DNA of 64,000 nucleotides from Paulinella micropora. Taxonomy: Eukaryota > Cercozoa > Imbricatea > Euglyphida. Each line of letters opens with the position of its first letter. Positions within the stretch are counted from its first letter, which is position 1. The notes beneath the pieces are model-generated. The model did not search any database. It saw only the letters and a list, made by a program, of their open reading frames with translations, and was not told the DNA's origin. Both the position numbers and the translations under genes were made by a program. This document shows, piece after piece, positions 43,102-55,263 of this stretch. The stretch is taken from the NCBI GenBank assembly GCA_009731375.1, contig BJOX01000348.1, positions 325,211-389,210 of the forward strand, read 5' to 3'.

Positions 43102-43457
43102 CAAGTAGAACTTGCCGCCCGCCAGTGGATTTCATCGATCTTGACTGGGTCCTGCACCCACTTCTCCGCCTGTGGCCGCCATCCGCTCCCATCCTGGCCT
43201 TGTGGTGGTGGCCTCGGGAGAGCCGGTTGTGCCCCTTGCTTCTCCTCCCTCTGCTTCTCCTCCTTCTTCGCTTCCTGCTGTGGCGCTCCTGCCACTCCAC
43301 CTGACTCTCCCCGCCTCTCCTTGACTTCCTGAGGCTCCTTGCTGTCCGCGTCACTCCCCCCTTGGCGTTGCCTTCTTGGTGCTCTTTCATGAGAGCCTGT
43401 TTCCAGTTCCGCGATTGCATCCCGCAACCTCTGCTTCTCCTCCTCCCTCCTTCTCAT
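43101..43457 (-). CDS. Charged, Gln/Glu/Pro-rich ORF downstream of integrase
   Basis: 118 codons. It begins with a coiled-coil-like MRRREEEKQRLRDAIAELE, then a low-complexity Arg/Gln/Glu/Pro-rich body. The start is one base after the TAG that ends the upstream frame (TAGTATG), and its own stop overlaps the next ATG. Such spacing suggests coupled reinitiation on one transcript. Function unknown. Confidence 0.35.
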   Translation of the reverse strand: MRRREEEKQRLRDAIAELETGSHERAPRRQRQGGSDADSKEPQEVKERRGESGGVAGAPQQEAKKEEKQREEKQGAQPALPRPPPQGQDGSGWRPQAEKWVQDPVKIDEIHWRAASST

Positions 43458-43458
43458 A

Positions 43459-44440
43459 CTAGAGCTGTTCCGTTAACCTTGCAATCTCCTCCGCCCGCTG
43501 CGAACGAGTAAGCAAAGGCGTCGGATTGCCCCAGTCATTCGCCGTGCGCGCCAGTGCCTGCGCGTCCGTCTCATAATCCAATAAGAACGGTGAGAACTTA
43601 ATTAACCAACCGCCGTACGTGCACAATTTGTTCCTTATTCGTCCGTTGATGACGAATTTTGCAGTTGTATGCCGCTGTCTGCTGTACCACCTGATATGGC
43701 CCCTGCCATTTCTCATATAGCTTCACCGATAATCCCACCGGGATGTTCGGGACGTATAACAAGACAGTGTCCCCCACATTGAACTCCACATGCTTGTACT
43801 TCTGCTTCCCCCTGGGGTCCTTACGCCGCATCTCCGCCTCCCGTTGTTTCCGGACCATGAGTTCCGTCTCCGCCATCGCTCTCAAACGGCACGCTATCAA
43901 TTCCGTTGGCTCATAGAGCGCCGTCTGCTTCAGGACATCCGTAGGTGTGTTCAACACCCTTCCGTGTACCAACTGATTCGGGCAAAGCCGAACATGCCCT
44001 CCCAAAAACGAAGACTCCAGGTTGTTAACCGCAAACGTGAAAGCATGTACCGTTTCCGGCCAGACCTTCTGGTTATTCTGACAGTATATCTTGAACGACG
44101 CCTTCATAGTTTTGTGCATCCGCTCGATCTTGCCATTAGCCATCGGGTTATAAACCGTGACATAGTTCCATTGAAACCCAAAGTACGCACTCAGCTCGTT
44201 CGAGACCCAATTGATGAACGAACTCCCCCAATCCGAAATCGCACCATTCCCCCTTCCGCCAACTTCCCTGTCATGTTTCCGTTTACATCCGGCTTTCCTC
44301 CCTTTTCGACGCCTTTTCTCTTCCTGTCTTTCCCTTACCTCCGCCACCGGAGCCCATCGTACATATAACTCCTTGGCATCCACCAGGCCATTATTAGCCG
44401 CTAAGCTTGTCCTCACGAAAAAGCTATCGAGCCTCCGCAT
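43459..44440 (-). pseudogene. Ty3/gypsy-type integrase, C-terminal part
   Basis: The main frame (44440-43598) contains SDWGSSFINW (second catalytic Asp region), YNPMANGKIERMHKTMK (the catalytic Glu in NGxxER), a helical segment with HGRVLNTP, and a C-terminal FNVGDTVLLYVP...KWQGPYQVVQQ module, the GPY/F domain of Ty3/gypsy integrases. It ends in VHVRRLV. Near that end a second frame (to 43459) continues with a further 70 codons. The zinc-finger N-terminus and first Asp are not found upstream in frame, so this copy is truncated or broken. The enzyme would insert LTR retrotransposon DNA. Confidence 0.72.
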
Positions 44441-45983
44441 ATTTTCCCCCCTATAACGTGCCGTCTTGTCGTAAATGCCTTTCCCTATCCTGATCCAACT
44501 CAGTCTTTTTCAATCCACTAATCCCCTCCATGTCTCCTCCCCATTCTTTCCCTTAGCACCATCTTGTGGCCCCCGGGCCTGTTCTTGCATTTCCTTTTCC
44601 TCCTTCCCATAGTTTTCTTCCCCCAATAATTGCGTCATCCGAAACTAGGAATCATGAAGCTATTGCACCAAATGCAGACATCCACACAATACATCCCATG
44701 TCGTTCGCATTTGTGTGCCATGATGGCTCCCCCATTTATGTCACTGTATAACCCCCTTGCTCCCCTTATCGTGTCCCATTTCCTCCGCCTTTCTACCACT
44801 TGAACCCGGTGGTGTTCCCCACACTCCCAAGCGGTACCACTTTTGCCTTCAGTCTTTGTCTTCGTGTTGACAGATTCCCCCATCGTGCCCCCTTTCCCTC
44901 TGTGGTCTCCCGTTAACGTTGCCCCCTCACGTGTCCGCTCCGGGGATCCTCTGCCCGTTGTGCTCGTCGTCCCATTTCCATTCATACATAATCCCCTCCC
45001 CCCTTTTATCTTGTTTCTCTTTCAATTCCGTTCTTGTACCTTGTCTCCTGTCACAGCCCTTCCTTTCCCGCTCCCATAAGTCGCCTGAACTCGCTTCCGC
45101 CCGCTCTTCCCAAGTCAAACCTTGCAACCATACCGACACAGTGACGTCAGCCACCGTTTCTGGACTCTCCTCCCAGCCCTCATCGCAGGCCCAGGCCAAG
45201 TCCGTCGCAAACTTTATTTCCCGTTCCATCTCCGACCCTCCATTCCCCCTCTGACTTAATCAGTATTATCCGGAATGCCCTGCACCCATCGTGCGTACCC
45301 TCACCTTGGTATCCAACCTTTTCGCCTCCTCTACCGTTCGTTGTGTAAACGCCCTTGCCGCCATGGCACCAAATATTCTATTCCTCCGCGGCCTCGCCCT
45401 TTTCCATCTCCGTTACCCATATATACCATGCACTGATTCCTTGCCACCTTTGCATCCTTGCATGATGCCCCTTGCCGCCTCTTTCATCCCCTCTGGCAAG
45501 CTGATAGCCGTATGTAACCATACAAACTTCATTGCCCCCCACTGCGATTGATCAATTATCACCCTAGTTCCGCGAGTTGTTCTGTACCCTCCCCCCATAA
45601 TATTTTGTAACATTGCTCCTGCCATGCAGTATAACCTCTGTTTCGTCTTCTCTGCCACCGTCTTCCGTATCTTTTCCTCCCATCCCAATCTCCTCCGTAA
45701 TCACTCAGTTGTTCTCCTGTGTATAACCCGGCAACATCCGAACAGGTGTGTCGTCCCCATTTGTCTCCTGTCCTTTCCCCCCTGCTTCCTCCAGCTTCCC
45801 CCCTCGCCAAAAACTCTTTTCAGATTCCCCTGTCTTATCTCCTTTTCTTTTGCCAATGTCCATCGCATCGTCTCCTCCTTTCCTTCCTTATTTCACTCGT
45901 TACGTCCTTTATATTCCGGTAGTCCGCTTGTGGCACAACTGCCTTGACAAGTTCCAATGATTCCCACCGACCTTGCATCCACC

Positions 45984-45993
45984 NNNNNNNNNN
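45984..45993. other. Small assembly gap (10 N)
   Basis: Ten N inside pyrimidine-rich sequence. Frames that cross it are unreliable. Confidence 0.98.
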
Positions 45994-46639
45994 TGTCTGT
46001 ATAGGCTCCTCAAATTCCTCATACAACCACCCCCCTCCATTTCCCCGTCACCTCTGTCGAATTCGAAACGTGTGTGTCGACCCTATTTCCCATTTGTCCT
46101 TCCATTTTCCTTTCACCGTATCTCCGTCCACCCGAAGCAGCTTATCGTTCGGGTCTTTTATAACACCTGTCAGTCCCGAGATACCGTGAGTATATATCAT
46201 AATATTCAAGTGATGCATATTCCCAAACCTTATTACGTTTTGTTAGTTTCCCCATTCCGTGACTTATGCTCCCGATTCATTCCCCATTCCGTAACCTTGC
46301 ACAGCATTTTCCAGATTGAATTTCATCCCCCATTCCGTGCAACATGTTCCTGTTTCAACCTCATGCGTACTTTAATCCGGCGTCAGTGAACTCAGTAATT
46401 AATATCAGATTCCTCAAGTCAGCCTCATTCCATATCTCAATTCATCCGCCAACCAAATTTAAAAAATATCAGCTTCCGCCTGTCAACATTATTCCATATT
46501 TTAATCCATCCGTCGATCCAATAATCTCATCCTTACTTCTTGTCTTGCTTCCTTCCTTCCTTCCTTGCTTAGACAGGCGTGACCATAGCACCTTCCTTTC
46601 CTTCCTTCATTTAATCACTTTCATTCCACTGCTTCCTTC

Positions 46640-46860
46640 CATTCCAGACCAATTCCATTCCATTCCATTCCATTCCATTCCATTTCCTTCCATACCACTT
46701 CCATCCCATTCCATTCCAGTTCCTTCCATACCACTTCCCATTCCATTCCAGTCCCTTCCATACCACTTCCATCCCATTCCATTCCAGTCCCTTCCATACC
46801 ACTTCCATCCCATTCCATTCCAGTTCCTTCCATACAACTCCATCCCATTCCATTCCTTCA
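46640..46860. repeat. GGAAT-type pentanucleotide and 36-bp derived repeats
   Basis: Begins with a run of CCATT units (46650-46682), then about five longer units built from CCATTCCAGTCCCTTCCATACC plus CACTTCCATCC. On the minus strand it reads as WNGMEWDG-like repeats, which are not a credible protein. Confidence 0.9.
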
Positions 46861-46904
46861 TAGATTCCTCTTGCCGACCTTTTGTCCATAATTTTTTTCT
46901 TTCA

Positions 46905-46941
<37 letters not shown>
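46905..46941 (-). repeat. Poly(T) run (poly(A) on the minus strand)
   Basis: A run of T of about 30 bases ending at 46940. It could be the poly(A) tail of a minus-strand retroposed sequence (lying to the right), but no recognisable element was identified. Confidence 0.7.
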
Positions 46942-46944
<3 letters not shown>

Positions 46945-48754
46945 CCATCCATCAATCCATGTCGCGTTGCCCCCCCATTCCCATCGTGATGCCTCAAAGT
47001 GGATACCAAATCTTTCTTTTAAGTATTTTACTAAATGATAACAGAAAGTGTTGTCCCAAATGATATCAAGTCTCGCCACCCTCTGTTCCAAGTTCCCAAT
47101 ACCAATCAAGTCCAAGTCGGCACGGTACATCCAGTGGCACCCGCAGTATGTCCCAGTTCTGACGATATTATAACCAGTGTCGTGTTTTTTACCGTTCCCT
47201 TATCCCCCCTTCTCTAGGAACTGTGTTTCCTGCTACTGGTCTTTTGTCCCGTCCTCGTCCGTTATTCATCCCCATTTCGCCTTCTTATTACCACGCCACA
47301 ATCCGACTCCTTACACGTGTACATTCATTCCTTGTCGTCCTTGTTCCTTTGCCATGTGTCCCTGCTCTAGGCAGTGTTTTCTTCTCCGACTTGTCCTTTG
47401 CCTCTCCTTCGTCCCTTATTCAATTACCATCCCACCTTATTGCCACAATTCGACTTGTGTATCCATTGTGACCTAGTCCCCGTTCCCACTGGTCACATCT
47501 CCCCCTCAATCTTCGCATCCATCCCTGTGGCCCCATGGCCTGTAAGGGTTCCCATATTATTATCGTGATGTATCAGGCCCCGTGTCTATCTTGTTGCACA
47601 CCCTTCTTCCTCCTTCCTTCCCGAGTCAGATTGACTTTCGCCATCCTCATTCCATCATTGAATCCCGCCCACATCCCATCCTGTCCCGTTCCTTCCTCCT
47701 TCGACCATTAAACGTTCCCCCTTCCCAACAGCCATGTATTCTCAAAGCATTCCCCATACCTTTCTGTCTGTGCGTCCTTTCCTTGTGGTTTCAGCCCCCC
47801 CTTCGGGCCTCAACAATTCTGCCTCGTTCGTCCTCCTTCCATATGCCCACCAACATTTCCCGTCGCTGTCACCACCCCTATTAGTAAGGTGCCTTGCCTG
47901 CCGCAAAAGGCGTCCAGAAGCATTTGACTTTCCGAGCCATGATGACAGAATATATCCCCCCTTTGCTTGCGGACCCCTGTAGACCCCCTCTGCTGTAAAA
48001 GTTCCTACATGATTATCGCAACGTTCCTCATCCCCTGACTATTCCGTAGCCAGTTTTTTGCCATCCCCTTTGCGTTTGATACCTTCCACTTTACCTCCTC
48101 TTTCAGTGCTCCTCTCGTACACTGACCCATCTGTTATTCCATCCCTTCCCAAGCCTGTATGTCACCTTCTTCCCCCATCCAACGTCGACACGTCCCAATG
48201 CCCGCCTGACCGTTCCACCTTCGTCAGTTCTGCAGAACTCCATCGCCCCCTGCGGGCCGCATCATGGCATACTCAACCAGCCATATGATGCTTGCAACAG
48301 TCACACCGTCACTCAACCAAACATCATGCCATTGTCAGCTGCAGGCACGACCCCAAAATGATAAACACTGATAAGAAATATGCAACCAAGGTAGGCTGTA
48401 AGGTTTTCAATGAGTTCTGCATGCTGTAAGCAGTGTGTGTCACATTACCTCTGCCAATTTGTAAGTGCAGTGTGCGTTACATCACCATACAAAATTCAAA
48501 CTTCTGCCGCCATGATTGACAAACCATGCCTAATCAAGCCCCTCATGTACTGCAGCTCATCCAAACTGCAAGAAATCCATAGCCTCATCATATATGCACC
48601 CAAAAGCATCAACCATCAATAAATGTACAGTCGTCCATAAATAAACCATGTCGCATCATCGAATCTGTGCCAACTTTTTGTCCAAGTCATAGACTCGGAT
48701 GTCCAAAATTTTCCGAGCAACGAGGAAAATTTTCCTTACCACGTAAACTATGTT

Positions 48755-50001
48755 TTTATCAGCGACTCCAATGTAACAGTGACTTAATATTTAATAATAT
48801 AACAACTACACATGGAGACTGTGGAATACCAACCTGTATGGTGGGTTTAGAGCTTGAAGAACAAAAAGTAGAGGAAGACGAACGATTTTACAAATTGGTT
48901 TTTGCAGGTAGTGACTTGAGAATAGGAAAGAAGCCACACTTTGGCTTTCACTCTCGTCCCCATTTCAAAAATTGGCAATCTTTGATTGACCAAGGTACAA
49001 CACCATACCCACGTCTTCCGCCTCAGCCTCTGTCGTCATACACAGACAACAGAGTAAGAACGGCGGGCAACAATCAAAAGTATGCTTAGTATGTATCAAT
49101 CTCAATCTACAAATAATGAGGTTTTAGAGCAAGCTGTATATCAACTTCTTTTTGAGTGCAGTTATCCGAAATCAATTTTCAAAAAATCGTTAAGGCAATG
49201 GTCATCAAGTTCTCCCCAAACCTTAGGAAAAAATTCAAAGGCAACAACGGTTTTGTCACAAAGACAACCGCATCTACACAAACTTTCGTGATATTCTTAT
49301 CCAGTCTAACTTTAACTCAACACATAGCTTGCCACCCGTGAGTACCTTTAAAAGGCTACTATGGCAGTAATCCTGCTTTCCTTTTACTACAACCGGCTCA
49401 CAGGTAGACAAGCTCAAACGATATTTCAGTAACTTTCGTTTTAATAATGACCTTCGTGAAGGTAGTGTGACAGTTATAACTAGCTTTCCACAACGTCGTT
49501 ATAAGTAGTCTTTCCACAACCAGAAAGGTCAAAAACAAGTACTGCCGGTTCAGGTCAAATAACAATTCTAAACTGATCCAACCGAGACTATTTTCAAGTA
49601 CTTCAGAAAAATAAGTGAGCAGTTAGACTTTCAAGTTACTAATTTTTCAATAAAAGGCAAGAGGTGACTAGCTGTCCAAGTTGACAGCCTGATCCTCTGA
49701 CTTAATTAGTAACTACTGTAAACTTAAAGCCTACAATAACGTAGAGGGACTCCGTAATCTCCAAGCCAAGCTAAAACCGACAGACCGGAACATAGAGTAA
49801 TGCCATTATATACCGGGTGGGCCGGCATACAGATTGGTACCATGACTCGATATTTATTAATAATAACGAATAACTGATCTAACGGTATGAAGACTCTGCG
49901 GAATAAATAACGAAGGGACTCCGTAATCTCCACACCAAAGATAACGGAAAGACCGGAACGGTAAGTATTGCCATTATTATATAACGGGTGGGCCGGCATA
50001 G
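48755..50001. repeat. Repeat family R1: one copy split by an insertion, plus a diverged third copy
   Basis: 48755-48837 matches the left half of the 40735-40921 copy up to GAGACTGTGGAATACC. 49735-49828 matches its right half from AACGTAGAGGGACTCCG to GGGTGGGCCGGCATA. A 5'-truncated retroelement fills the space between. A third copy (49829-50001) has the same order of words (GAAGACTCTGCGGAATA, AAGGGACTCCGTAATCTCC, GGGTGGGCCGGCATA) with more changes. Confidence 0.75.
48838..49729 (+). mobile_element. 5'-truncated second copy of the RT retroelement (3' end only)
   Basis: Nearly identical to 38820-39699, with roughly 15 differences by eye over 880 bp. It begins inside the RT gene after motif C and ends at the same GTAAACTTAAAG. 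It reads TGG where the other copy has TAG, but has its own frameshifts: a 4-bp GGGC insertion near 49063 and a single-base insertion near 49281. Truncation at the 5' end is the usual product of target-primed reverse transcription. It is inserted inside a repeat R1 copy. Confidence 0.88.
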
Positions 50002-50068
50002 AAGGGAAAAAATGACAATCAAAGTTGGGTGAGTTTTCCTGCTCAGCTGGGATTGATGTCTTCACTAG

Positions 50069-50105
50069 GAAGAAGGAAGAAGGAAGAAGGAATAAGGAAG
50101 AAGGA
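50069..50105. repeat. GAAGGAA-type short repeat
   Basis: AGGAAGAAGGAAGAAGGAATAAGG, purine-rich simple sequence. Just after it ACGCGTGAAATTTCCCGCGTGAAATTTTCC contains a direct repeat of CGCGTGAAATTT. Confidence 0.85.
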
Positions 50106-50324
50106 CTTCCTCGTTCGTGGCTACTACACCATGCACAAGACACGCGTGAAATTTCCCGCGTGAAATTTTCCGGCGCTGCCATACATAAATTCATACATAC
50201 ATACATACATATCATACATACATACATAGTATTACATACATGGTATTACATACACACATACATACATACATCCAGCTAGGAGAGGTCCCTAGTTCTTCAG
50301 TGCAATCAACCATGACTAAGACTT

Positions 50325-50464
50325 CAAGCGCTTCGGTCTCAGCCGCTTCTAGTTGCTTAAACTCATGAAGTGGTTCATTTCAAGGTGCTCTGATCAAGCG
50401 CTTCGGTCTCAGCCGCTTCTAGTTGCTTAAACTCATGAAGTGGTTCATTTCAAGGCGCTCTGAT
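50325..50464. repeat. Two tandem copies of a 70-bp unit
   Basis: CAAGCGCTTCGGTCTCAGCC begins each copy (50325 and 50395). They differ by one base near their ends (AAGGTGCTC / AAGGCGCTC). No gene. Confidence 0.95.
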
Positions 50465-50743
50465 CAAGAACTTCCTAATCAGTTACGACGCAGGTTCTGG
50501 ACGCCAGCGTTGGCTGAGAACGAAGGGCGTGAAGTCATGCTTGGCTGAGAATGGTTTGAAGTCATTGTTGATGTCCTTAAAACACTAGGAAATATTCGCG
50601 CTGGACCGGGCCATTGTCCTTCGCAATTTCTCCTTCCGCCACAAGCTATTATCCAGCGTTTTCTCCTCAGAGAGGGTACGCTCAAGCCAGAGCATACCGT
50701 TTCAGTGTGTTCACAACTAGGCACTACACGCCAGAGTCTGACC

Positions 50744-50855
50744 AGACCAGGCCAGGCCAGACCAGACCAGACCAGACCAGGCCAGGCCAGGCCAGACCAG
50801 ACCAGACCAGACCAGACCAGACCAGGCCAGGCCAGACCAGACCAGACCAGACCAG
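50744..50855. repeat. CCAGA/CCAGG pentanucleotide array
   Basis: About 22 units alternating CCAGA and CCAGG. ORFs on the plus strand (DQTRPGQARP) follow it and are not genes. Confidence 0.97.
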
Positions 50856-50859
50856 GTGC

Positions 50860-51875
50860 CCACAGTCGCTGGGGTTACCTTTTCGTCCACAGACAATCAC
50901 CAAGCCTACCAGAGCGAGATCGGTCGGGGCTCCTTAGGCCTGCCTTTCCGGCAGAGGACAGCAGGGACTGCCACTTTTCCTTGGGCAAAGAAGCAGCTGA
51001 GAAGGCTGCTTGCTGCAGGTTCAGCGTGCACATACTGTGCTTTAGCTCTGAAGGCACAGCTGAGAAGCCTCTCCGTTGCTCGTAGAAAACTAGCTGAAAT
51101 ATGAAACGGCAGGCGGAATTGTGGCTAAGTTTCCGCGAAATCACCGCATATACCGGGAAAGCTTCGCCGCGTACTCCTTCCCGCCTTACCGGTTGATATG
51201 TCGTCTCTGCAGCCAGAGCGGGGCACGTGCACCGTCAAGGAAGTGGGGCAGCCCCTCCAACACAATCGTGCGCATCCTTTGTCCTCAACGCGAAAAACTG
51301 CCAATATGTCACTTTGTCCTGAACGCGAAACTGTTGCATGTCCGCCCGCCGTCCCAGCCTCTCCCAAACCAAGTCCGTCATTGTGTCCTGAAGGCGAAAG
51401 GACCAAATGCCCGCCCGCCTTGGCAAAAACGTAACGGTGCAGCACGCTCAACCGGCACCCGTTGCTTCGTCAGTCTCGCTGTGTTCTTCTGAAGCCACCG
51501 GGAACAACTCCGCCAGCAGCAAGCTAGACAAGCGGGCCAGCTGCACGTGGCGCGAGACGGAAAGACAAGGCTCATCTGCTTGGTAGGTGCGAAGGTCCTC
51601 CTCAGGGGAGGCGCCCTCGCAGTGTTGGAAGGACACCGCATGGAACTGCACCGCGGAGTCGGCCGCCAAGTCCTTGGCTGCACGTCGCGTCGGTAAGCCG
51701 CAGAGAATGCACAGCTTCTCTGTGGATGCCGTGCTGCCGATGTGCAGAAGACCAGCCAAGTCCTGGAGTGGGAACCAACCCTTGGGCCTGAAGCTGACGT
51801 TCATGGCGCGTAATGCAAACAGTTGCATGGGAACACTGTGGACAGAAAGCGCACAGGCGAGAAAGAAACCTAGGC
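50860..51875. other. Mixed unique sequence; a possible minus-strand exon at 51480-51875
   Basis: Minus-strand frame 51875-51448 gives about 140 codons of non-repetitive, well-mixed residues (RAMNVSFRPKGWFPLQDLAG, LCILCGLPTRRAAKDLAAD). It could be a real exon or decayed coding sequence, but has no recognised domain and continues into (ATGT)n at its 5' side. Nearby, TGTCCTGAACGCGAAA-like words recur at about 51279, 51325 and 51392. Confidence 0.3.
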
Positions 51876-51879
51876 ACGC

Positions 51880-51902
51880 ATGTATGTATGTATGTATGTA
51901 TT

Positions 51903-51933
<31 letters not shown>

Positions 51934-52283
51934 GCATGTATGTAGGTATGTAAGCTTATATATGTATGCATGTATGTATGTATGTATGTATGTAAGCTTA
52001 TGTATGTATGTATGTATGTATGTATGTATGTATGTATGTATGCATGCATGTATGTATGTATGTATGTATGTATGTATGTACGTATGTATGTATGACGTAT
52101 GCATGCATGTATGTATGTATGTATGTATATACCAGAAAGACTAGAGCTACTACCCCTGAGCTCTTCGAGAAGTCGGAAGAAGTCCACATAGTATGTATGT
52201 ATATATGTATGTATATATGTATGTATATATGTTTGTACCAGGCTACCCCTGAGCTCTCGAGAAGTCGGAAGATAGTATGTATG

Positions 52284-52342
<59 letters not shown>

Positions 52343-52404
52343 TAGAAGGACTAGAGCTACTACCCCTGAGCTCCTCGAGAAGTCGGAAGATAGTATGTAT
52401 GTAC

Positions 52405-52435
<31 letters not shown>

Positions 52436-52701
52436 TGTATGTATGTACCAGAATGACTAGAGCTACTACCCCTGAGCTCCTCGAGAAGTCGGAAGATAGT
52501 ATGTATGTATGTATGTATGTATAGATAGATAGATAGGTAGGTAGGTAGGTAGATAGATAGGTAGGTAGCCAACAGCAGAAGCAGGATAAAGTGCGACCGC
52601 TGGATAGATAGATAGATAGATAGATAGATGGATAGTATGTATGTACCAGAAGGACTAGGGCTACTACCCCTGAGCTCCTCGAGAAGTCGGAAGATAGTAT
52701 G

Positions 52702-52735
<34 letters not shown>

Positions 52736-52742
52736 TGTATGT

Positions 52743-52790
<48 letters not shown>

Positions 52791-52873
52791 GTAGGTAGGT
52801 AGGTAGGTAGGTAGGTAGATAGATAGATAGGTAGGTAGCCAACAGCAGAAGCAGGACAAAGTGCGACCGCTAA

Positions 52874-52931
<58 letters not shown>

Positions 52932-53240
52932 GGATAGTATGTATGTACCAGAAGGACTAGGGCTACTACCCCTGAGCTCCTCGAGAAGTCGGAAGAAGTC
53001 CACATAGTATGTATGTATGTATGTATGTATGTATGTATGTATGTATGTATGTATGTATGCATGTATGTGATAGATAGATAGATAGATAGATAGGTAGGTA
53101 GGTAGGTAGGTAGGTAGGTAGGTAGGTAGGTAGTGAGGTAGGTAGATAGATAGGTAGGTAGCCAACAGCAGAAGCAGGACAAAGTGCGACCGCTGGATAG
53201 ATAGATAGATAGATAGATAGATAGTATGTTTGTACCAGAA
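51880..53240. repeat. (ATGT)n and (GATA)n/(GGTA)n arrays with two interspersed cassettes
   Basis: Cassette 1 (ACCAGAAGGACTAGAGCTAC plus CCCTGAGCTCCTCGAGAAGTCGGAAGA) recurs about seven times (near 52130, 52237, 52347, 52447, 52645, 52946, 53234). Cassette 2 (GCCAACAGCAGAAGCAGGAC plus AAAGTGCGACCGCT) recurs near 52567, 52838 and 53160, and again at 54206, 54502 and 54660. The cassettes are conserved while the tetranucleotides between them vary in number. Confidence 0.93.
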
Positions 53241-53383
53241 GGATGAGAGCTACTATCCCTGAGCTCCTCGAGAAGTCGGAAGAAGTCCACGTAGTTCCGT
53301 GAAGATAAAACACGATAGGCTCGTAGGTATGTAGATAATTGTGTGGGACTAAGTTCTCTAACAAGGGTGAAGACACTGCCACC

Positions 53384-54190
53384 CTATACATGGACACATA
53401 CATATATACATACATACATACATACATGCATGCATGCATGGATACATACATGCATGCATACATACATACATACATGCATGCATGCATGCATGCATGTATA
53501 CATACGTACATACATACATGCATGCATACATACATCATACATACATACATACATACATACATACATGCATGCATACATACATGCATACATACATACATGC
53601 ATACATACATACATACATACATACATACACACCTCTGTGGCCAGTGGGTTAGAATTGTTGGGACATACATACATACATGCATACATACATACATACATAC
53701 ATACATACACACCTCTGTGGCCAGGGGGTTAGAATTGTTGGAACATACATGCATACATGCATACATACATACATACATACATACATACATGCATACATAC
53801 ATACATGCATACATACATACATACGTACATACATACACACATACACACCTCTGTGGCCAGGGGGTTAGAATTGTTGGGACATACATACATACATGCACAC
53901 ATACATACATACATACATACATACATGCATACATACACACCTCTGTGGCCAGGGGGTTAGCATTGTTGGGACATACATACATACATACATACATGCATAC
54001 ATACATACATACATACGAACGGAAGCCACCACACAGCAAGTGACAAACAGTGTATGTATGTATGTATGTATGTATGTATGTAGGTATGTAGGTATGTATG
54101 TAGGTATGTATGTAGGTATGTATGTAGGTATGTATGTAGGTATGTATACATACACACCTCTGTGGCCAGGGGGTTAGAATTGTTGGGTGG
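53384..54190. repeat. (CATA)n/(TATG)n arrays with a 40-bp cassette
   Basis: ACACCTCTGTGGCCAGGGGG followed by TTAGAATTGTTGGGACATAC recurs five times (near 53628, 53708, 53844, 53937, 54153), separated by CATA runs of different length. A (TATG)n/(TAGG)n block lies at 54050-54145. Confidence 0.93.
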
Positions 54191-54199
54191 CTCCAGATT

Positions 54200-54241
54200 A
54201 AGGTTAACCAACAGAAGGAGAAGGATGAAGTACGACCGCTG

Positions 54242-54278
<37 letters not shown>

Positions 54279-54383
54279 GTAGGTAGGTAGGTAGGTAGGT
54301 AGATAGGTAGGTAGATAGATAGATGGATAGATAGGCAGGTAGGTAGGTTGGTAGGTAGGTAGATAGGTAGGTAGATAGGTAGG

Positions 54384-54422
<39 letters not shown>

Positions 54423-54554
54423 GTAGGTAGGTAGGTAGGAAGGTACGTAGGTAGGTAGGTAGGTAGGTAGGTAGGTAGGTAGGTAGATAGGTAGGTAGGT
54501 AGTCAACAGCAGAAGCAGGACGAAGTGCGACCGCTGAATAGATAGATAGATAGG

Positions 54555-54585
<31 letters not shown>

Positions 54586-54713
54586 TTAGATAGATAGTTA
54601 GATAGATAGATAGATAGATAGATAGGTAGATAGATAGGTAGATAGATAGGTGGGTAGGTAGCCAACAGCAGAAGCAGGACAAAGTGCGACCGCTAAATAG
54701 ATAGATAGATAGG
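54200..54713. repeat. (GATA)n/(GGTA)n arrays with cassette 2
   Basis: Alternating GATA and GGTA runs. The cassette GCCAACAGCAGAAGCAGGAC-type sequence occurs three times, one copy diverged (ACCAACAGAAGGAGAAGGAT). Confidence 0.93.
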
Positions 54714-54936
54714 TAGATGAGATATCGACTAATGTCACAAAAAAAGGAGCTTCTGATTTCGTCAACCAAGGAAGTCTGTGGGTAAAGTATTAACCCGATG
54801 CCCAGCTAAGCCGTGATGTTTGCACGGAAAGGACTGATACAGGCGATACCAAAAACCAGGCGGGGCCAGGGCTCGTTCCATAAGCACCCCTTGCAGAACG
54901 AGCTCCCACCTCCATTACAGAGGACCCAGTAAGCAG
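54714..54936. repeat. Dispersed segment R2, first copy
   Basis: About 220 bp from GATGAGATATCGACTAATGT to GAGGACCCAGTAAGCAG, repeated at 62023-62236 with a few small indels. Both copies are preceded by GATA repeats. A short minus-strand ORF inside (VMEVGARSARGAYGTSPG) is shared but has no recognised motif. Confidence 0.9.
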
Positions 54937-55230
54937 ATGGAGTTTCGAGACTGTTCGACAGTCTAGTATAAACCGACAGAGCACTGTGGGTTTTATTCCG
55001 GGCTCAACAAGCGAGAAAGGGCACCCTGAGGGAACAGGATTGTGCTTCCCGTCGCTATTTCGGCATGTGACTTATAGGCGTATGGCTAGGCACACATAAG
55101 GCACCCCACCACGGGCCCAGCACACCCACACCATCCCCTAATTCTCTGTCTGTCGACAGATGGCACCCATTTCAAAAAAACCAAGCCCAAGGGAGGGTCA
55201 GTGACACCTCAAGTGGCCTTGGTTCGCTCC

Positions 55231-55232
<2 letters not shown>
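54937..55232. other. Unique stretch, nothing recognised
   Basis: About 300 bp of non-repetitive sequence between array blocks; no ORF of note and no RNA gene recognised. Confidence 0.6.

Positions 55233-55263
<31 letters not shown>

Larger units (their letters stand above)
44441..48740. other. C/T-rich stretch with decayed minus-strand coding fragments; no definite gene
   Basis: Upstream of the integrase on the minus strand I expected RT and RNase H, but found only short open pieces (for example 45688-45413 and 45229-44927) without RT motifs. From 47130 to 48740 no minus-strand ORF over 60 codons exists. The plus strand is pyrimidine-rich with short meaningless ORFs. It is probably a heavily decayed LTR element plus unrelated sequence. 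Confidence 0.5.

Noticed and set aside
44441-48300. RT and RNase H of the gypsy-type element
   Set aside because: I looked upstream of the integrase on the minus strand and found no DD-type RT motif or RNase H signature, so no such gene is reported.
51870-53165. Open frames of [17 protein letters not shown] or CMYVCMYV type throughout 51.9-63.5 kb
   Set aside because: They are direct translations of CATA, GATA, ATGT and GTAA repeats, open on both strands.
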